From Marinobacter salarius (GTDB taxonomy: Bacteria; Pseudomonadota; Gammaproteobacteria; Pseudomonadales; Oleiphilaceae), in the NCBI GenBank assembly GCA_000831005.1, contig CP007152.1, positions 2,356,001 to 2,420,000 of the forward strand: a DNA stretch of 64,000 bases. Direction: 5' to 3'. Every line of letters starts with the position of its first letter. Position 1 is the stretch's first letter. The position numbers and the translations under genes are program-made. The notes under the pieces are model-generated. The model was not told where the DNA came from. It was given only the letters and a program-made list of their open reading frames with translations, and made no database searches. Shown piece by piece: positions 1 to 10,272 of this stretch.

Positions 1-1
1 C

Positions 2-637
2 GGTAATGGCCGCAAGTACCGCCCGGGGCGGATCCGGGAGCGAAACAGGGAAAAGATCCTGCAGGCTGCGGAGCAGGAATTTGCACAGCATGGCTACAAG
101 GGCGCCACGATCCAGAACATTGCGGAGCGGGCGGGTTTGCCCAAATCCAACGTGCTGTATTACTTCAGCAACAAGAAGCGAATGTACAGCGCCATGTTCG
201 ATGACATCCTGGCGCGCTGGAACAAGGTGTTCACGGATATCCGCCCCGAAGACGATCCGGCGGTGGCACTGTCCACCTTCATCCGGATCAAGGTGGAGAT
301 GTCGCGGCGCTACCCATTGGCTTCCCGGTTGTTCGCCATGGAGATCATCCAGGGTGCGCCGTTCCTGCTGGATCACCTGCGTACCAACATGCGGGAGTGG
401 GTGCGCGGTCGTGCCGAGGTCATGCAGCAGTGGATCAACGACGGCCGCATGGCCCCGGTGGACCCTGTACAACTGATTTTCCTGATCTGGTCCTCCACAC
501 AACACTACGCCGACTTCCAGGTACAGATCCTGATGGTGGAAAACAAGGCCGAGTATGAGAAGCGCGACTTCGACCATGCGGCCGATTTCCTCGTCGAGGT
601 GATCCTGCGGGGGTGCGGTCTGGAAAAACCGACATGA
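2..637 (+). CDS. TetR-family regulator, RutR-type (5' end outside window)
   Basis: A DNA-binding repressor of the RutR branch of TetR regulators. The frame is open from base 2, so the first residues lie outside the window. The N-terminal helix-turn-helix is visible (ILQAAEQEFAQHGYKG, then IAERAG, then SNVLYYFSNK). The ligand domain has the RutR-like signature FAMEIIQGAPF and ends IWSSTQHYADFQV. It resembles the second RutR-type gene at 33320-34015 across both domains. Its stop overlaps the puuE start (ATGA), so it probably heads the purine operon. Its effector is unknown; uracil and thymine bind E. coli RutR, but a purine or ureide is equally possible here. Confidence 0.85.
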   Translation, partial: GNGRKYRPGRIRERNREKILQAAEQEFAQHGYKGATIQNIAERAGLPKSNVLYYFSNKKRMYSAMFDDILARWNKVFTDIRPEDDPAVALSTFIRIKVEMSRRYPLASRLFAMEIIQGAPFLLDHLRTNMREWVRGRAEVMQQWINDGRMAPVDPVQLIFLIWSSTQHYADFQVQILMVENKAEYEKRDFDHAADFLVEVILRGCGLEKPT

Positions 638-1573
638 ATCAATGCAACCCTTATCCGAGGGACATGCGGGGCTATGGCAGGAATCCTCCCCATGCCCAAT
701 GGCCGGGCAACGCCCGGGTCGCCGTCCAGTTTGTGCTCAACTACGAGGAGGGCGGCGAGAACTGCGTGCTCCACGGTGATGAGTATTCCGAGACCTTCCT
801 GTCCGACATCATTGGCGCTGAGGCCTATCGCGACCGACATATGAGCATGGAGTCGCTGTATGAATACGGCTCCCGCGCCGGGGTCTGGCGCATCCTGAGG
901 GAATTCCGCAAGCGGAAGCTGCCGCTGACGATCTTTGGTGTCACCATGGCCATGGCCCGTAATCCGGAGGCGGTAAAGGCCTTTATCGACGACGGGCACG
1001 AGATCGCCTGTCATGGCATGCGCTGGATCCATTACCAAGACATGAGCGAGTCCGAAGAACTCCGCTATATGGAGTTGGCAATCGAACAGCACACCCGGTT
1101 GACCGGCAAGCCGCCACTGCTGGTATACCGGTCGCGACAGCCCCAACACCCGCCGACTGGTGGTGGAGCAGGGCGGCTTTGAGTACGACAGCGACTATTA
1201 CGGCGACGACCTGCCGTTCTGGACCACGGTGACCACCCGTGACGGCGCCGACGAACCGCACCTCGTCGTGCCCTATACCCTGGAAGCCAACGACATGCGT
1301 TTCTGCGCGCCCCAGGGATTCAATTCTGGTGAGCAGTTCTTCCAGTACCTGAAGGACAGTTTTGATGTGCTTTACGAGGAAGGCGCGGAATCCCCGAAAA
1401 TGATGTCAGTGGGTCTTCACTGCCGCGTAATCGGCCGTCCCGGTCGCTTCCGTGCACTTCAGCGTTTCCTCGACCATATTCAACAGCATGAGCAGGTGTG
1501 GGTGTGCCGGCGAATCGATATCGCCCGCCACTGGAAACAGGTGCACCCCTATCACCCCGGAGACAACGAATGA
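634..1573 (+). CDS. puuE: Allantoinase PuuE, polysaccharide-deacetylase fold (frameshift near 1124)
   Basis: Metal-independent-type allantoinase that opens allantoin to allantoate. The N-terminus [15 protein letters not shown] and the stretch [13 protein letters not shown] are hallmarks of the PuuE/urate-catabolism family, followed by an NodB-like deacetylase fold. The frame breaks near 1124: the sequence reads CCACTGCTGG where the family needs Pro-Leu-Gly-Trp (CCACTGGGCTGG), a loss of two G. The downstream part ([12 protein letters not shown] to HPYHPGDNE) continues perfectly to 1573. It overlaps the regulator upstream and alc downstream by ATGA, so translation is coupled. I consider the frameshift a probable sequence error. 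Confidence 0.88.
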
Positions 1574-2598
1574 CTGATGCCGTAGTGGCCCCCATAGTCG
1601 AGGGGCCCGACTTTACCCGCCAGGGCCTGAACCTGGCGGATGGCAGCCTGGGCGCGGAAGTGGTCCAGGTGACCGACGAATTCTTCGGCCCCCGGGACCG
1701 TATGCTGAACCCGGAGCAGCCGGTGTTCTACCCGGACCGCTACGACGACCACGGCAAGTGGATGGACGGCTGGGAAACTCGCCGTCGACGCACCACCGGC
1801 CACGACTGGTGCATCGTGCGCCTGGCGATTCCTGGCGTGCTGATGGGGGTGGATTTCGATACCAGCTTCTTCACCGGCAACTTTCCCCCGGCGGCGTCCC
1901 TGGAGGCCTGCTTCAGCCCGGCTGGGGAGCCGGACGAAAACAGCGACTGGCAGCCACTGGTGCCGGCCACGGAACTGAAGGGCAACGACCACCGTTTCTG
2001 CGGGATCGCCTCCGACCAGCCCTTCACCCATGTGCGGGTGCAGATCTATCCGGATGGCGGCCTGGCCCGGCTGCGCGTCTACGGTAAGCCGTTCTGTGAC
2101 TGGTCCACCCTAGCAGCCAGTGAATCCGTCAACCTGCTGGCCCTGGAACATGGCGGCGATCAGGTGGACCAGGCCTGGAGCGACGCCCACTATGGCGAGC
2201 CCCGCAAACTGTTGCGTCCGGGTCGGGGCATCAATATGGGCGACGGCTGGGAAACCCGCCGCCGCCGTGAACCGGGCAACGACTGGTGCATCCTGGCCCT
2301 GGGCCACAAGGGTATTGCCGAGCGTATCGAGGTGGACACCGCTCACTTCAAGGGCAATTTCCCGGCTGGCTGCTCAATCCAGGCCGCCTGTGTCCAGGAG
2401 GGCGCGGCGACACCCCAGTCCCTGATCACCCAGAGCATGTTCTGGCACACACTGATGGAGGAGCAGCCGCTGACCGCGGACAGCATCCACGAATTCAGTG
2501 AGCTGAACGACTTGGGGCCGATCACCCATATCCGCTTCAACATGATTCCGGATGGCGGTGTCAGCCGGGTACGACTGTTCGGGAAGCCGGTGTCATGA
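1570..2598 (+). CDS. alc: Allantoicase
   Basis: Allantoate amidinohydrolase: splits allantoate to ureidoglycolate plus urea. The 342-residue protein has the internal duplication of allantoicases: the block GWETRRRR...GHDWCIVRL near residues 65-85 recurs as [19 protein letters not shown] near 225-245, each followed by GNFP and a DGGxxRxRxxGKP end. The start ATG overlaps the puuE stop and its end overlaps allA, so the order follows the pathway. The reading frame is intact. Confidence 0.95.
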   Translation: MTDAVVAPIVEGPDFTRQGLNLADGSLGAEVVQVTDEFFGPRDRMLNPEQPVFYPDRYDDHGKWMDGWETRRRRTTGHDWCIVRLAIPGVLMGVDFDTSFFTGNFPPAASLEACFSPAGEPDENSDWQPLVPATELKGNDHRFCGIASDQPFTHVRVQIYPDGGLARLRVYGKPFCDWSTLAASESVNLLALEHGGDQVDQAWSDAHYGEPRKLLRPGRGINMGDGWETRRRREPGNDWCILALGHKGIAERIEVDTAHFKGNFPAGCSIQAACVQEGAATPQSLITQSMFWHTLMEEQPLTADSIHEFSELNDLGPITHIRFNMIPDGGVSRVRLFGKPVS

Positions 2599-3098
2599 CC
2601 ATGCCCCGGGAGATCTTCGCGGAGCCCCTGACCCGGGAGGCGTTCGCCCGCTTTGGTGAGGTGATCGATACCGATGGTGCCGACGCGTTCCTTATCAACC
2701 AGGGCCGCACCGAACGGTTCCACGCCCTGGCCGGTGTGGAGCTGCTGGGCGATGATCCCCGGGCCATCCTGTCGATCTTCCGGGGGCAGCCCCTGGAACC
2801 TCTGCTGATCACCCTGATGGAGCGCCACCCCCTGGGCAGCCAGGCGTTCGTGCCCCTCAGCAGCCAGCCCTTCCTGGCGGTGGTGGCGCCGCCGGGGGAA
2901 TTCGACGAATCCGCCATCCGGGTGTTCCTGGCCCGGGGCGACCAGGGCCTGAGCTACCGCGCCGGCACCTGGCACGCGCCGTTACTCCCCCTGGAAGCGG
3001 ATGCCGACTACCTGGTGGTGGACCGCCAGGGGCCGGGTGGCAACTGTGATGAAACCCTGTTGGTGACACCGGTGCAACCGTTACTGCCAACGTCCTGA
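2595..3098 (+). CDS. allA: Ureidoglycolate lyase
   Basis: Cleaves ureidoglycolate to glyoxylate and urea, the last allantoin step. It has 167 residues, normal for AllA. The N-terminus [16 protein letters not shown], the FRGQPLEP segment, [11 protein letters not shown] and the cupin-type WHAPLLPL are typical. It is fused in translation to alc by an ATGA overlap. Two urea are released by Alc plus AllA, yet no urease or urea carboxylase gene is visible in the window. Confidence 0.93.
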   Translation: MTMPREIFAEPLTREAFARFGEVIDTDGADAFLINQGRTERFHALAGVELLGDDPRAILSIFRGQPLEPLLITLMERHPLGSQAFVPLSSQPFLAVVAPPGEFDESAIRVFLARGDQGLSYRAGTWHAPLLPLEADADYLVVDRQGPGGNCDETLLVTPVQPLLPTS

Positions 3099-3208
3099 TC
3101 CCTGCCAATGCCATATAGCCTCCCTCTAACAACAAAAACAGGGAACTCGAAAGTGGGCACCTGCCAACGGCCGGTTAGCCCTTGTGACTGTGTGCAAGGA
3201 GAGAGTGT

Positions 3209-4279
3209 ATGACTAGCAAGACAGCTTCAGATGTAGCCCGCGATGGTCGGCCGGGCTGGATAGCGGGCCTGGTCCTGGCAGCAGGTTTGACACTGTCATC
3301 GGTGCCAGCCTGGTCGGCGGATCTCGAGAAGGTGACCTTCCGCACCAACTGGTTCCCGCAGGCGGAACATGGCGGCTGGTATCACGCCGTCTCCCAGGGC
3401 ACCTATGAGGATTACGGTCTGGACGTGGACATGGAGCCGGGTGGTCCGCAGGTGAATAACATCCAGCTGCTGCTGGGCGGGCGTGCCGATTTCGTGATGC
3501 TCCATTCCAGTGGCCAGATCCTCTCCGCCCTAGAGGAAGGCCTGCCCCTGGTAGCGCTGGCCGCGTTCTACCAGAAGGATCCGCAGATAATCATGAGTCA
3601 CCCGGGCGTTGGCAATGACAGCCTGGAGGACCTCAAAGGCAAGCCGATTCTACTGTCCCAGGACGCCCACCAGTCGTTCTGGCCCTGGCTGAAACAGAAG
3701 TACGGCTACACCGACGACCAGGTGCGCCCCTACACCTTCCAGATGGGGCCGTTCATCGCGGATCCCGAGGTGATCCAGCAGGCCTACGTCACCTCCGAGA
3801 CTTTCGTGGTGAAGGATGCGGGCATTGACCCCAACGTGTTCCTGCTGTCGGACCATGGCTGGCGGTCCTACTCCACCATGATCGTGACCACCCGCGAGAC
3901 CCTGGAGGAGCGGCCGGAAGTGGCACGCAAGTTCGTGGAAGCAACCATCGAAGGCTGGTACCAGTACCTGCAGGACCCGCAGGCCACCAACGAGTACATC
4001 AACGAGCTCAACGAGAACCAGACTCCGGCGCAGCTTGCCCACTCCCTGCGGGAAATGGATGAGAGGGGCATCGTGCTTTCCGGCGATGCCCTCACCGATG
4101 GCATCGGCATCATGACCGATGAGCGGTGGCAGGCGATCCATGAGCAACTGGTAGGCCTGGGGCTGGTCGATGACTCCGTTGATCCGACGCAGGGCTATAC
4201 CACGGAGTTCGTGGGCACCGAGGCGATCCACGACATCATGGCCCGGTATCCGGATGTGTCCGGTGTTGAAGGGGACTGA
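3209..4279 (+). CDS. ABC transporter substrate-binding protein, NMT1/THI5-like (orphan)
   Basis: Periplasmic binding protein of the NMT1/THI5-like family, whose known members bind pyrimidine-type or other small heterocyclic ligands. A signal peptide (hydrophobic GLVLAAGLTLSS, then PAWSADLE) precedes the fold: TNWFPQAEHGGWYHA, YEDYGLDVDM, GGPQVNN. A strong Shine-Dalgarno (AAGGAGAG) lies before the ATG. No permease or ATPase is adjacent. Close paralogues at 41084 and 48903 share the NWYAQAEHGGFY and GGPQVN motifs, and only the latter has its own membrane partners. The ligand may be allantoin, urate or xanthine, an inference from the operon only. Confidence 0.88.
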   Translation: MTSKTASDVARDGRPGWIAGLVLAAGLTLSSVPAWSADLEKVTFRTNWFPQAEHGGWYHAVSQGTYEDYGLDVDMEPGGPQVNNIQLLLGGRADFVMLHSSGQILSALEEGLPLVALAAFYQKDPQIIMSHPGVGNDSLEDLKGKPILLSQDAHQSFWPWLKQKYGYTDDQVRPYTFQMGPFIADPEVIQQAYVTSETFVVKDAGIDPNVFLLSDHGWRSYSTMIVTTRETLEERPEVARKFVEATIEGWYQYLQDPQATNEYINELNENQTPAQLAHSLREMDERGIVLSGDALTDGIGIMTDERWQAIHEQLVGLGLVDDSVDPTQGYTTEFVGTEAIHDIMARYPDVSGVEGD

Positions 4280-4287
4280 GTGTCGCC

Positions 4288-5120
4288 ATGCAATCTGATG
4301 TGACCGTGCAACCTGAAGTGGCTGGGCGGGGTGGGGTCCGGGTCCTGCGTCCGGAGTTTCCCCGCGAGGCCGTCGCCATGGCCCGGCGTTTCGGTGGCAC
4401 CTACATCGCCGGTGCCAGCTGGCTGCAGCCGGTCTGGGAACGGCGCCAGAGCTGGCCTTCCTACCTGGTGGCCCTGGATCCGGCTGGCCGGGGTTCCGGG
4501 GTATTGAGCAGGACGAGGGCGGGCTCACCATTGGTGCGCTGACGACGCTGGATGAGCTGGCCAGCCATCCGCTGGTTCACGAACACCTGCCTGGCCTGGG
4601 GACCTTGCTGGACCAGGTGGCGGGGCCGGGGGTGCGTCGGCTGGGAACGGTGGGGGGCAATCTGTGCGCCGGGGGCGACCTGTCGGCCCTGTTCCTGGCC
4701 CTGGATGCCCGGCTTCATCTCGTCGGCCATCATGACCCGAAAGGTGAAAGCCTGGTGGTGTGGGACGCGGCGGACGCCGGTTTCGATCTGATCCAGTCGG
4801 TCACCCTGCCCGACGCCCGGCCATGGCGTATTGCAGTGGACAAGCTAGGCCATCGCGAGCGCTTCAGCCCCACCCGGGCAACGGTGGCCTGTGTCCATGA
4901 CGGAGAGCGGCTGCGGCTGGCGGTGAATGGCGAAGGCGGGCCGGGCCGACTGTCCATCAGCGAGGCGGCATTGAACGATGGCCACTCACTGTCCGGGGCG
5001 GACCGAATCCATATCCTGGACACCGAGCTGGAATTCCGTGGCTGGCGGGATCCGCCCCTGCGTCTGGCCATCCAGAGGATGGTGGATTACCTGCTGGCGG
5101 AGGTGGGCCATGTCCTCTGA
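4288..5120 (+). CDS. Xanthine dehydrogenase-type FAD-binding subunit (frameshift near 4495)
   Basis: Medium subunit of a molybdenum hydroxylase; carries FAD that passes electrons to NAD. The N-terminal AGASWLQPVW corresponds to the family's AGGTDL-type loop. The C-terminal part has GPGVRRLGTVGGNLCAGGDLSALFLALDA, the classic FAD-binding pair. One G is missing near 4495 (GGCCGGGGTTCCGGGG), breaking LVALDPAG from FRGIEQDEGGLTIGALTTLDEL. It lies between the binding protein and the Mo subunit, overlapping the latter by 11 bases. Confidence 0.87.
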
Positions 5121-7382
5121 TACCCCCGGGAGGATTGTCACTCTCGACGCCGATGCCCCCGACGGCGGCTGTCCGTCGCCGGAGCTTTATCGCCGCATCG
5201 AAGGCCGACTGGGCTATCCCACTGACCTTTTTGATACCCCCGGGCTGTTGCAGGGGGCGATCCTGCGCAGTGAGCACGCCCATGCCCGGCTCCTGCGGGT
5301 CGACACATCCCGGGCCAGGACCATGCCAGGCGTGCGCGCGGTGGTTACCGCCGACGATGTGCCCGGGCTCAACCGGTTTGGCATCGTGGTACGGGACCAG
5401 CCGGTGTTCTGCGAGGACCGGGTTCGCTACGAGGGTGATGCCATCGCCGCCGTGGCGGCGGATACGCTGGCCCAGGCCCGGGCCGCATTGGCGGCCATCG
5501 AGGTGGACTATGAACCATTGTCCCTGGTGACGGACGCGACGACGGCGGAGCAGCAGGTGCCGCTCCATGAGGGTGGCAACCTGCTGACACAGGAGACTTT
5601 CCACCGTGGTGATCCGGAGCAGGCCTTTGCCGCCTGTGCGGTCGTGGTGGAACACGATTACCGGACGCCCCGGCAGATGCATGCCTTTATGGAAACCGAG
5701 GGCGGCATCGCCATACCCGATGACGCCGTTGGTGTGCACTTCCGGGTGGGCTGCCAGTCCGGTCACCGGGATGCGGAACAGCTGGCCGACATCCTGGCAC
5801 TGGCGCCCGGGCAGGTGACCGTGGAAGCCATGGCCACCGGCGGTGCTTTTGGTGGCAAGGACGAACTGACGGTGCAGCCGGCGGCGGGCATCCTGGCCTT
5901 GAAAACCGGCTGTCCGGTGATGATCCATCTGGACCGTTTCGAGTCCTGCCGAGCGGGCATGAAGCGACATCCCGTGACGGTGAGGATGACCACCGGTTGC
6001 GATGCGGACGGGCGGCTGCTGGCCCATCGGGTGGAGGCGGTGCTGGACACCGGCGCCTACGCCAGCCTCGGTCCGGCGGTACTGGAGAACTTCCTCGACC
6101 ACGCCACCGCACCACTGTACCGGATCGGTGCCTATTCGGTGTCCGGGCGGCTGGTCTACACCAATAACGGCGTCTGCGGCGCTTTCCGGGGATTCGGCGG
6201 CAACCAGGCCACCTTCGCCGTGGAATCGCAGTTGGACGCCCTCGCCCGGGAACTGAACCTGTGCCCCCGGGAACTGCGGCGCATCAACCTGCGGTCGGTA
6301 GATGAACCCGGCAGCCGCCATCAGCCCGTACGCTGGACGGCCCCACCCGTCGAGGTGCTGCGGCAGGCGCAGGCATCGCCCTTGTGGTCACCGGAGAAGG
6401 GTTCCCGGGGGCGCTGGCTGACGGGTACCGGCATGGCCATGGGGGCCCAGGGCAACGGGCTTGGCGACGGCCTGCCGGATGCTGGTGGTGGCCGTATCTC
6501 CCTGAGCCGTGAGGGCCGTGTCCGGGTCGAATTCGGATTCTCCGACTACGGCCAGAGCATTGGCGAGGCCATCACCCATTCCGTATGTGAGGTATTGGGC
6601 TGCCAGGGGAGTGACGTGGAGGTGATGCTGGGACATTCCCGGGGGCCAGATTCCGGGCCCACCAGCGCCTCACGCAGTTCGGTGCTGGTCCACGGCGTAC
6701 TGAACAGGATGCTGCCCCAGTGGATGGAGGCGGTAAGGCGCCAGGCCGCCGAACTGACCGGTTATCCCGGGGATGACCTGGCCCACGGCCCCGGAGGTGT
6801 CTTCCACCAGGGCCGCCAGGTGCTCAGCTACCGGGAACTGGCGGAGCATGGGCGGCGGGAAGCGATGGTGGCCGATGCCAGTCAGGATTTCCCCGTGGCG
6901 CCGGACCAGGACCACCCGGTGGGACGATACCTGCAGCTACAGATTGCCACCGTGGCCAGGGTGAGGGTGGACCGCCTGACCGGTCGTGTCAGGGTGACCG
7001 ATCTCCACCACATCACCGCCGCCGGCCGGGTGATCTATCCGCCCGGTTATCTTGGACAGATTGAGGGAGCGGCGGTCATGGGCCTTGGTATGACGCTGAC
7101 CGAGGACATGCCGGCGGAGGATGGCCGTCTGCGGCGGGACAACCTGGACCAATATCTGATCCCCACCTTCCATGACGCGCCGGCGCAACGGTTGATGTGC
7201 TGGACGGGACCCCCGAGAACGATCCGTTCCCGGTGCGGGGCGTGGGCGAGCTGGGCATTGAAGCCGTCGCGCCGGCCATCACCGCGGCCATCGAAGCCGC
7301 GACGGGCGTCCGCATACGAACGCTGCCGGTTGAACCGGGCGTTCTGCTGACGGCCATCCATGCCCGGGAGGTGGTGTCATGA
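5110..7382 (+). CDS. Xanthine dehydrogenase-type molybdopterin-binding subunit (frameshift near 7195)
   Basis: Catalytic large subunit that hydroxylates purines such as hypoxanthine or xanthine at the Mo cofactor. Seen in order: RIEGRLGYPTDLF near the N-terminus, EAMATGGAFGGKDELTVQ, CGAFRGFGGNQATFAVE, the YGQSIGEA region, and GVGELGIEAV near the C-terminus containing the conserved catalytic Glu of GVGE. One base is missing near 7195, just before VLDGTPENDPFPVRGVGE. The start ATG at 5110 follows GGCC and overlaps the FAD subunit; the stop overlaps the Fe-S subunit. The substrate could be another heterocycle, since several molybdenum hydroxylases share this layout. Confidence 0.88.
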
Positions 7383-7921
7383 ATGATCTGTACAGGGCTT
7401 CGGAACCCGTCACCTTTGAACTGAACGGGGAAACGGTCACCCGCTCGGTACCCGCCGCCACGCCGCTGCTGGATCTGCTCAGGGAGGACGGGCAGTGTAC
7501 CTCCGTGCGCCCCGGCTGCCGTATCGGTCGTTGTGGTGCCTGTAACGTGCTGATGGACGGGCAGGCAATGCCGGCCTGCCTGATTATGGCCTGGCAGTTA
7601 CCCGGGCGCCGGATTGAAACCGTGGAAGGCCTGGGCGGTGACCCTGACTTCCTGAGGGTGCGCCAGGCGCTGGTGGAAGAGAGCGCCCTGCAGTGTGGTT
7701 ATTGCACCCCCGGCTTCGCACTGTCTCTGGTGTCGGGGTTGCGGGAGCGGCGCCAGGGCAACCCGGTGGACCTGGGCGAGGCCATCGCCGGCAACCTCTG
7801 CCGCTGCACCGGTTACGGCGGCCTGAAGCGGGCCGTGGAAAAGCATCTGAGCCCCTGCTCATCGACGAGTTCCGATGGCGGGACCGTCAGCAAAAAACAG
7901 ATTTCAGGAGAACCAGAATGA
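7379..7921 (+). CDS. Xanthine dehydrogenase-type [2Fe-2S] subunit
   Basis: Small subunit with two [2Fe-2S] clusters that carries electrons from Mo to FAD. The ferredoxin-type cluster is seen as GCRIGRCGACNVLMDG with a further Cys in PAC. The second, all-alpha cluster is seen as ALQCGYCTPGF and GNLCRCTGYGGL. It has 180 residues, with a roughly 25-residue polar tail beyond the usual end. It completes a FAD/Mo/Fe-S operon with translational overlaps on both sides. Confidence 0.93.
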   Translation: MNDLYRASEPVTFELNGETVTRSVPAATPLLDLLREDGQCTSVRPGCRIGRCGACNVLMDGQAMPACLIMAWQLPGRRIETVEGLGGDPDFLRVRQALVEESALQCGYCTPGFALSLVSGLRERRQGNPVDLGEAIAGNLCRCTGYGGLKRAVEKHLSPCSSTSSDGGTVSKKQISGEPE

Positions 7922-9303
7922 CCGCAACACCCGCCGGCAATCGCCGGACCCTATTGTGCGCTGACGCCGTGCTACCCATGACCCCGGGCGATCCGGTGAT
8001 CACCGACGGCGCCGTGCTGGTCAGCGGTGACACCATCGAGGCCGTGGGCCCGCGGTCGCAGCTGGAACAGCAGGCCCCGGATGCGGAGGGTCGGGAATAC
8101 GGGCGCGCCGTGCTGATGCCCGGCCTGATCAATACCCACAGCCATTCCGGCCTGCTGCGGGGCACCGCCGAGGAGCTGCCGGTATGGGAGTGGCTGCAGC
8201 AATACATTGACCCCATGCACCGGGTGCTCAGGCCGGACGAGGCAGAGACGGCGTCCTGGCTGTGCTACGCCGAGAGCCTGCTGGCCGGCACCACCACATC
8301 GGTGGATATGTGGCGCTATATGGCGGGTTCCGCCCGGGCCGCTGAACAACTGGGCAACCGTGTGGTGATGGTGCCCTACGTGGGTGAGGCCGAAGGCCAT
8401 GACTACTTTGACACCCTGGACGACAACGAACGACTGCTGGACCAGTGGCACGGCGGTGCCGGTGGACGGGTCCAGGTCTGGGTCGGGCTGGAGCATCAGT
8501 CCTACGCTACGCCTGCGGCCTGTCGCCGGGCGGTGGCGCTGAGCCATCACTTCCAGACCGGGCTTCATACCCATTCCAACGAGGCCGAGATTGAACGGGC
8601 GGAATCGCTGCGGCTCCATGGTATCAGCCCGATCCGCGCCCTGGAGAAACTGGGCCTGCTGTCGCCGGAGCGGGTGCTGCTGGCCCACTGCGTGTGGCTG
8701 GACGATGACGAAATCCGGGCGCTGGCGGATTACAACGTGGGCGTGGCCCATAACCCCTGCAGCAACATGAAACTGGCCAGCGGCTCGGCACCGGTGGAGG
8801 CCATGATCGAGGCCGGCATCGCAGTGGGTATCGGCACCGACGGTGAGAAGGAGAACAACAACCTCGACATGTTCGAGGAGATGAAGTTTGCCTCCCTGCT
8901 GGCCAAGTTGCGCAACATGGATGCCTCGGCCTGGCGCTCCTGGGATGTGCTGCGGGCGGCGACCATCGAAGGCGCCCGGGCCCTGGGTATGGCGCACCAG
9001 ATCGGCTCCCTGGAGCCGGGCAAGCAGGCGGATATCATTGCCGTGAAGGCGGATACGCCGAGGATGACGCCGTTTATTCCGTCCGGGCCGCTCCAGAACC
9101 TGCACTACAACCTGGTGCATTCCACCCTGGGTGGTGATGTGGCCATGACCATGGTGGCCGGCAGGATCGTGACTGAAAACCAGGTGCTGCTCAGCGGTGA
9201 CCTGCCGGCCTATATCGATGAAGCGAACGCTGCGGCCGTGCGATTGCTGACACGTCGGGATGATTGGCTGGCCAGTCAGAAAGAAGTCACTTCACTGGCA
9301 TGA
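7918..9303 (+). CDS. ATZ/TRZ-family amidohydrolase (purine or related deaminase)
   Basis: Zinc-type TIM-barrel amidohydrolase of 461 residues from ATG 7918, preceded by TTTCAGGAG. Metal ligands are visible as NTHSHSG (HxH), LHTHSNE, LLAHCVWL and GIGTDG. The overall wording matches the ATZ/TRZ and MtaD/SsnA group, which includes deaminases of guanine, 8-oxoguanine, adenosine derivatives and triazines. It is related to the enzyme at 12776-14121. Encoded last in the xanthine dehydrogenase operon (overlapping the Fe-S subunit), it may deaminate an aminopurine before oxidation. The exact substrate is not deducible. Confidence 0.85.
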   Translation: MTATPAGNRRTLLCADAVLPMTPGDPVITDGAVLVSGDTIEAVGPRSQLEQQAPDAEGREYGRAVLMPGLINTHSHSGLLRGTAEELPVWEWLQQYIDPMHRVLRPDEAETASWLCYAESLLAGTTTSVDMWRYMAGSARAAEQLGNRVVMVPYVGEAEGHDYFDTLDDNERLLDQWHGGAGGRVQVWVGLEHQSYATPAACRRAVALSHHFQTGLHTHSNEAEIERAESLRLHGISPIRALEKLGLLSPERVLLAHCVWLDDDEIRALADYNVGVAHNPCSNMKLASGSAPVEAMIEAGIAVGIGTDGEKENNNLDMFEEMKFASLLAKLRNMDASAWRSWDVLRAATIEGARALGMAHQIGSLEPGKQADIIAVKADTPRMTPFIPSGPLQNLHYNLVHSTLGGDVAMTMVAGRIVTENQVLLSGDLPAYIDEANAAAVRLLTRRDDWLASQKEVTSLA

Positions 9304-9345
9304 AGGCCGGTGGGGGAAGTGGTCGGTGGAGGAAAATGATGATGC

Positions 9346-9365
9346 GGAGGGCGCCGGGGCCCTCC
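9346..9365. terminator. Hairpin between convergent genes
   Basis: A perfect 7-bp stem, GGAGGGC/GCCCTCC with a 6-base loop, sits between the convergent amidohydrolase (ends 9303) and ferritin-like gene (ends 9379). There is no T run, so termination on either strand is only likely, not certain. Confidence 0.5.
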
Positions 9366-9378
9366 GAGGTTGTCTGAA

Positions 9379-10272
9379 TCAGACGGACAGCAGGACGAAA
9401 TCCTCCTTGGTCACCAAACACTCCGGGCACATCCAGTCATCCGGGATGTCCTCGAAGGCGGTGCCGGGAGGAATGCCGGAGTCCGGGTCACCCACGGCCT
9501 CGTCATAGATCCACCCGCACACCTGGCAGACCCACTGGAGGGATTGGCCGGTGTCTGCCGCCTTGCCCGGCGCAGGGCTGGTATCGTTGGCGGCCGCTTC
9601 TTCCCGCACCTGCTGAAGCCGGCGTTCGAAGGCCAGCCGGCCCTTCTGTTCCAGCTCGAAGGCCGTCATCACCCGGTCCCGCACGCGGGCCTGCCGGTCG
9701 GCGGTGGTGGCGTAACGGTGCACGGCCATCCGCCCCAGGGATACGTGGAACTTCTCGTCAGGAATGATCTTCTCCAGCACCGCCCGGGTACTGTCCGGCA
9801 CCCGGGGCAGCAGGCCGTCGAAGGCATCCATGGCGCCCAGTTCCCCGGTGATGTTATGGGCGGCCACCCGTTCCAGGGTGTCGTCGCCGGCGGCGTAGAA
9901 CTCGCTCACCCAGGCCACCCATTCCGGTTCCGGTGTCCAGCCCTCCATGTCGGTGCCGAGGGACTCCAGGTGGGACAGGATTAGCTGGTAGTGCTTGCCT
10001 TCATCGGCCACCTGCCGACAGAGCCCGACGAACACTTCCGGCTCCGGCGTATCCCGGAGCCAGGAGCCGATGAAACCGGCGGCTTCCTGCTCGTACCAGC
10101 ACTGGAATTTCAGCCATTCGATCAGTTCGGCCCGTTCCAGGGGCTGGTAACCGCCAAAGCTCTTTTCCGCCTCGGAGAGGGCATCCCGGCGGCTTTCGAG
10201 CGTGCTGACCAGGTTCTGGTAGAAGGTCTTCGGGTCTTCTGCGGACTGTGTTTCCGCTGCTGCCGTGCTCAT
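9379..10272 (-). CDS. Ferritin-like diiron protein with C-terminal rubredoxin domain
   Basis: A 297-residue protein. Residues about 15-210 form a four-helix ferritin-like domain with candidate diiron ligands in [22 protein letters not shown] and [10 protein letters not shown] (two ExxH motifs plus extra Glu). Residues about 245-297 are a complete rubredoxin: [22 protein letters not shown]. The arrangement recalls rubrerythrin but is longer, with the rubredoxin as a built-in electron donor. An ATGA overlap joins it to the amidohydrolase upstream. A diiron oxidase, oxygenase or peroxidase acting on a nucleobase or its by-product H2O2 is possible. I do not recognise a characterised homologue. 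Confidence 0.8.
   Translation of the reverse strand: MSTAAAETQSAEDPKTFYQNLVSTLESRRDALSEAEKSFGGYQPLERAELIEWLKFQCWYEQEAAGFIGSWLRDTPEPEVFVGLCRQVADEGKHYQLILSHLESLGTDMEGWTPEPEWVAWVSEFYAAGDDTLERVAAHNITGELGAMDAFDGLLPRVPDSTRAVLEKIIPDEKFHVSLGRMAVHRYATTADRQARVRDRVMTAFELEQKGRLAFERRLQQVREEAAANDTSPAPGKAADTGQSLQWVCQVCGWIYDEAVGDPDSGIPPGTAFEDIPDDWMCPECLVTKEDFVLLSV

Noticed and set aside
4957..6321. Long minus-strand frame of 454 codons over the Mo subunit
   Set aside because: Antisense shadow of a GC-rich gene; its His/Gly/Arg-rich composition fits no family, while the plus strand is a clear molybdenum hydroxylase.
7972..9120. Minus-strand frame of 382 codons over the amidohydrolase
   Set aside because: Antisense shadow; the plus strand holds all metal ligands of an amidohydrolase.
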